Source: CBDVBE01 sp964543525 | GTDB taxonomy: Bacteria > Fibrobacterota > Chitinivibrionia > Chitinivibrionales > JANQEN01 | Direction: 5' to 3' | Assembly: GCA_964543525.1 (NCBI GenBank) | Contig: CAZIYW010000180.1 | Coordinates: 1 to 7,173, forward strand | Length of the DNA stretch: 7,173 bases | Part shown: positions 6,778 through 7,173 of the stretch, in pieces | How the letters are laid out: each line of letters opens with the position of its first letter | Numbering within the stretch: position 1 is the first letter of the stretch | The notes under the pieces: generated by a model | The model's database searches: none | What the model was told of the DNA's origin: nothing | What the model saw: the letters and a program-made list of their open reading frames with translations, nothing else | Translations under genes and position numbers: made by a program

Positions 6778-6787
6778 ACACCGGTGT
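6778..6787. repeat. Perfect 10-bp palindrome ACACCGGTGT
   Basis: ACACCGGTGT is self-complementary. Its CACCGGT part can also pair with ACCGGTG at 6755-6761, in the loop and right arm of the preceding hairpin, so alternative folds are possible. It could be a protein-binding site or simply part of the larger structured region. Confidence 0.4.
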
Positions 6788-6816
6788 CTGCACAAATGTA
6801 TCACGTTTAAGAGGGT

Positions 6817-6865
6817 GTGGGACCCCTTCCGCATCGGTAGAGGGCAGTAACGGAAGGGGAACCAC
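6817..6865. repeat. Long-armed hairpin (9 + 4 bp stem with GA/AA internal loop)
   Basis: CCCCTTCCG (6823-6831) pairs perfectly with CGGAAGGGG (6851-6859). Outside it, GTGG (6817-6820) pairs with CCAC (6862-6865) across a two-by-two GA/AA internal loop; the terminal loop is 19 bases. No T-tract follows on either strand, so it is not a classical terminator. It starts about 40 bases after the stop of the minus-strand gene and could protect that transcript's 3' end, be a structured RNA, or be a transposase-recognised palindrome. Confidence 0.55.
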
Positions 6866-6905
6866 GGGGCGAGAAATTTATGTTCCGTTCAAATTACTTT
6901 CACTG

Positions 6906-7173
6906 TTAATGAAGTACCTGCACTTTCTGCAGATACTGCCTGTTATCCGCTTTTATTCCGATAATATAGGTCCCTGCTGAAACAGGCTTTTTATTCCTGT
7001 CCTTTCCATCCCAGAAAATAACCTTGTTTTCCCGGTCAACCTTACGTACTATCCGCCTGACAAGTCGTCCCGTTACAGAATAGATTGCGACCTCAGCCAG
7101 AGTCTTTTTCTGCGTATGAAATACTATTCTTACTTTGTGAGGACTCTCCTGATAACAGTTAAGTACTTTTTTT
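6906..7173 (-). CDS. C-terminal end of a surface/secreted protein with FlgD-Ig-like (T9SS-type) domain, partial
   Basis: The last 88 codons of a minus-strand gene whose start lies beyond the window edge; the stop is the reverse complement of TTA at 6906-6908. The visible residues follow the FlgD Ig-like / type IX secretion C-terminal pattern: KVRIVFHTQ, AEVAIYSVTGRLVRRIV (26-42), VIFWDGKDRNKKPVSAGTYI (51-70) and a closing YLQKVQVLH strand. Such beta-sandwich domains end many secreted enzymes and cell-surface proteins of Bacteroidota, Fibrobacterota and relatives, often serving as sorting signals. The usual NPF near the domain start is not visible; NCYQES is there instead. The catalytic or binding part of the protein is outside the window, so its function cannot be told. 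It converges on the transposase gene. Confidence 0.8.
   Translation of the reverse strand, partial: KKVLNCYQESPHKVRIVFHTQKKTLAEVAIYSVTGRLVRRIVRKVDRENKVIFWDGKDRNKKPVSAGTYIIGIKADNRQYLQKVQVLH

Larger units (their letters stand above)
6538..6905. other. Non-coding spacer with several inverted repeats
   Basis: This 368-base stretch between the transposase and the converging minus-strand gene has no credible gene. It opens with GGTAAAATA-type repeats and A-rich tracts around the transposase stop. It then holds a terminator-like hairpin, two larger hairpins and a palindrome, listed separately. CGACAACG occurs twice, in the terminator (6626-6633) and just before the next hairpin (6724-6731). AAGGAGAAAAACTGAG near 6685-6700 looks like a ribosome-binding site but leads to no meaningful frame. 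Confidence 0.6.

Noticed and set aside
6821..6865. Superficial resemblance to a TPP riboswitch (ACCCC...AAGGGGAACC)
   Set aside because: The conserved CUGAGA and CUGAUC elements and the GCGnAGGGA core are missing, and no thiamine gene follows.
6759..6980. Plus-strand open frame of 73 codons
   Set aside because: It runs through hairpins and antisense to the well-supported minus-strand FlgD-Ig-like domain, has no ribosome-binding site and shows no family pattern.
1..7173. tRNA, rRNA, CRISPR array or second insertion-sequence copy
   Set aside because: No cloverleaf, ribosomal sequence or regularly spaced repeat array was seen on either strand, and only one transposase gene is present.

Overview
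The window looks like chromosomal DNA from a Gram-negative bacterium with an outer membrane. The best guess is a member of the Fibrobacterota/Bacteroidota (FCB) side of the tree. Two things point this way: an inner-membrane energy-transduction operon (ExbB/ExbD/TonB), and, at the right edge on the minus strand, the end of a surface or secreted protein with a FlgD-Ig-like, type-IX-secretion-style C-terminal domain. The taxonomic guess is inference; the gene order alone also fits gammaproteobacteria such as Vibrio.

Positions 206-5308 hold a tightly packed plus-strand operon of six genes. They encode a DUF3450-like periplasmic coiled-coil protein, a TtpC-type ExbB/TolQ protein with a long periplasmic N-terminal extension, a short ExbB, an ExbD, a short TonB and a secreted TPR protein. 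This is the layout of the Vibrio 'TonB2' systems. Neighbouring genes overlap by one base or lie 1-5 bases apart, except for a 179-bp gap between exbD and tonB that is filled with inverted and direct repeats. ExbB/ExbD, with TtpC, should use the proton gradient to drive TonB, which opens TonB-dependent receptors in the outer membrane. The DUF3450 and TPR proteins are probably periplasmic accessories. The first gene most likely starts at a TTG (206) behind a strong ribosome-binding site.

Positions 5309-6537 look like accessory DNA. A roughly 70-codon remnant of a DUF1670 helix-turn-helix protein is followed by a complete, visibly AT-richer REP-associated (IS200-like, Y1/HUH) tyrosine transposase with a DnaA-domain-IV-like C-terminal region.

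Positions 6538-6905 are non-coding. They contain a terminator-like hairpin, a 13-bp imperfect hairpin, a 10-bp palindrome and a long-armed hairpin (9 + 4 bp). From 6906 to the window end, a partial minus-strand gene runs towards the operon side.

I do not see a clearly new defence or mobile system. The items most worth a second look are the repeat-filled gap inside the TonB operon and its possible link to the nearby transposase, the DnaA-like tail of that transposase, and the cluster of hairpins between 6733 and 6865.
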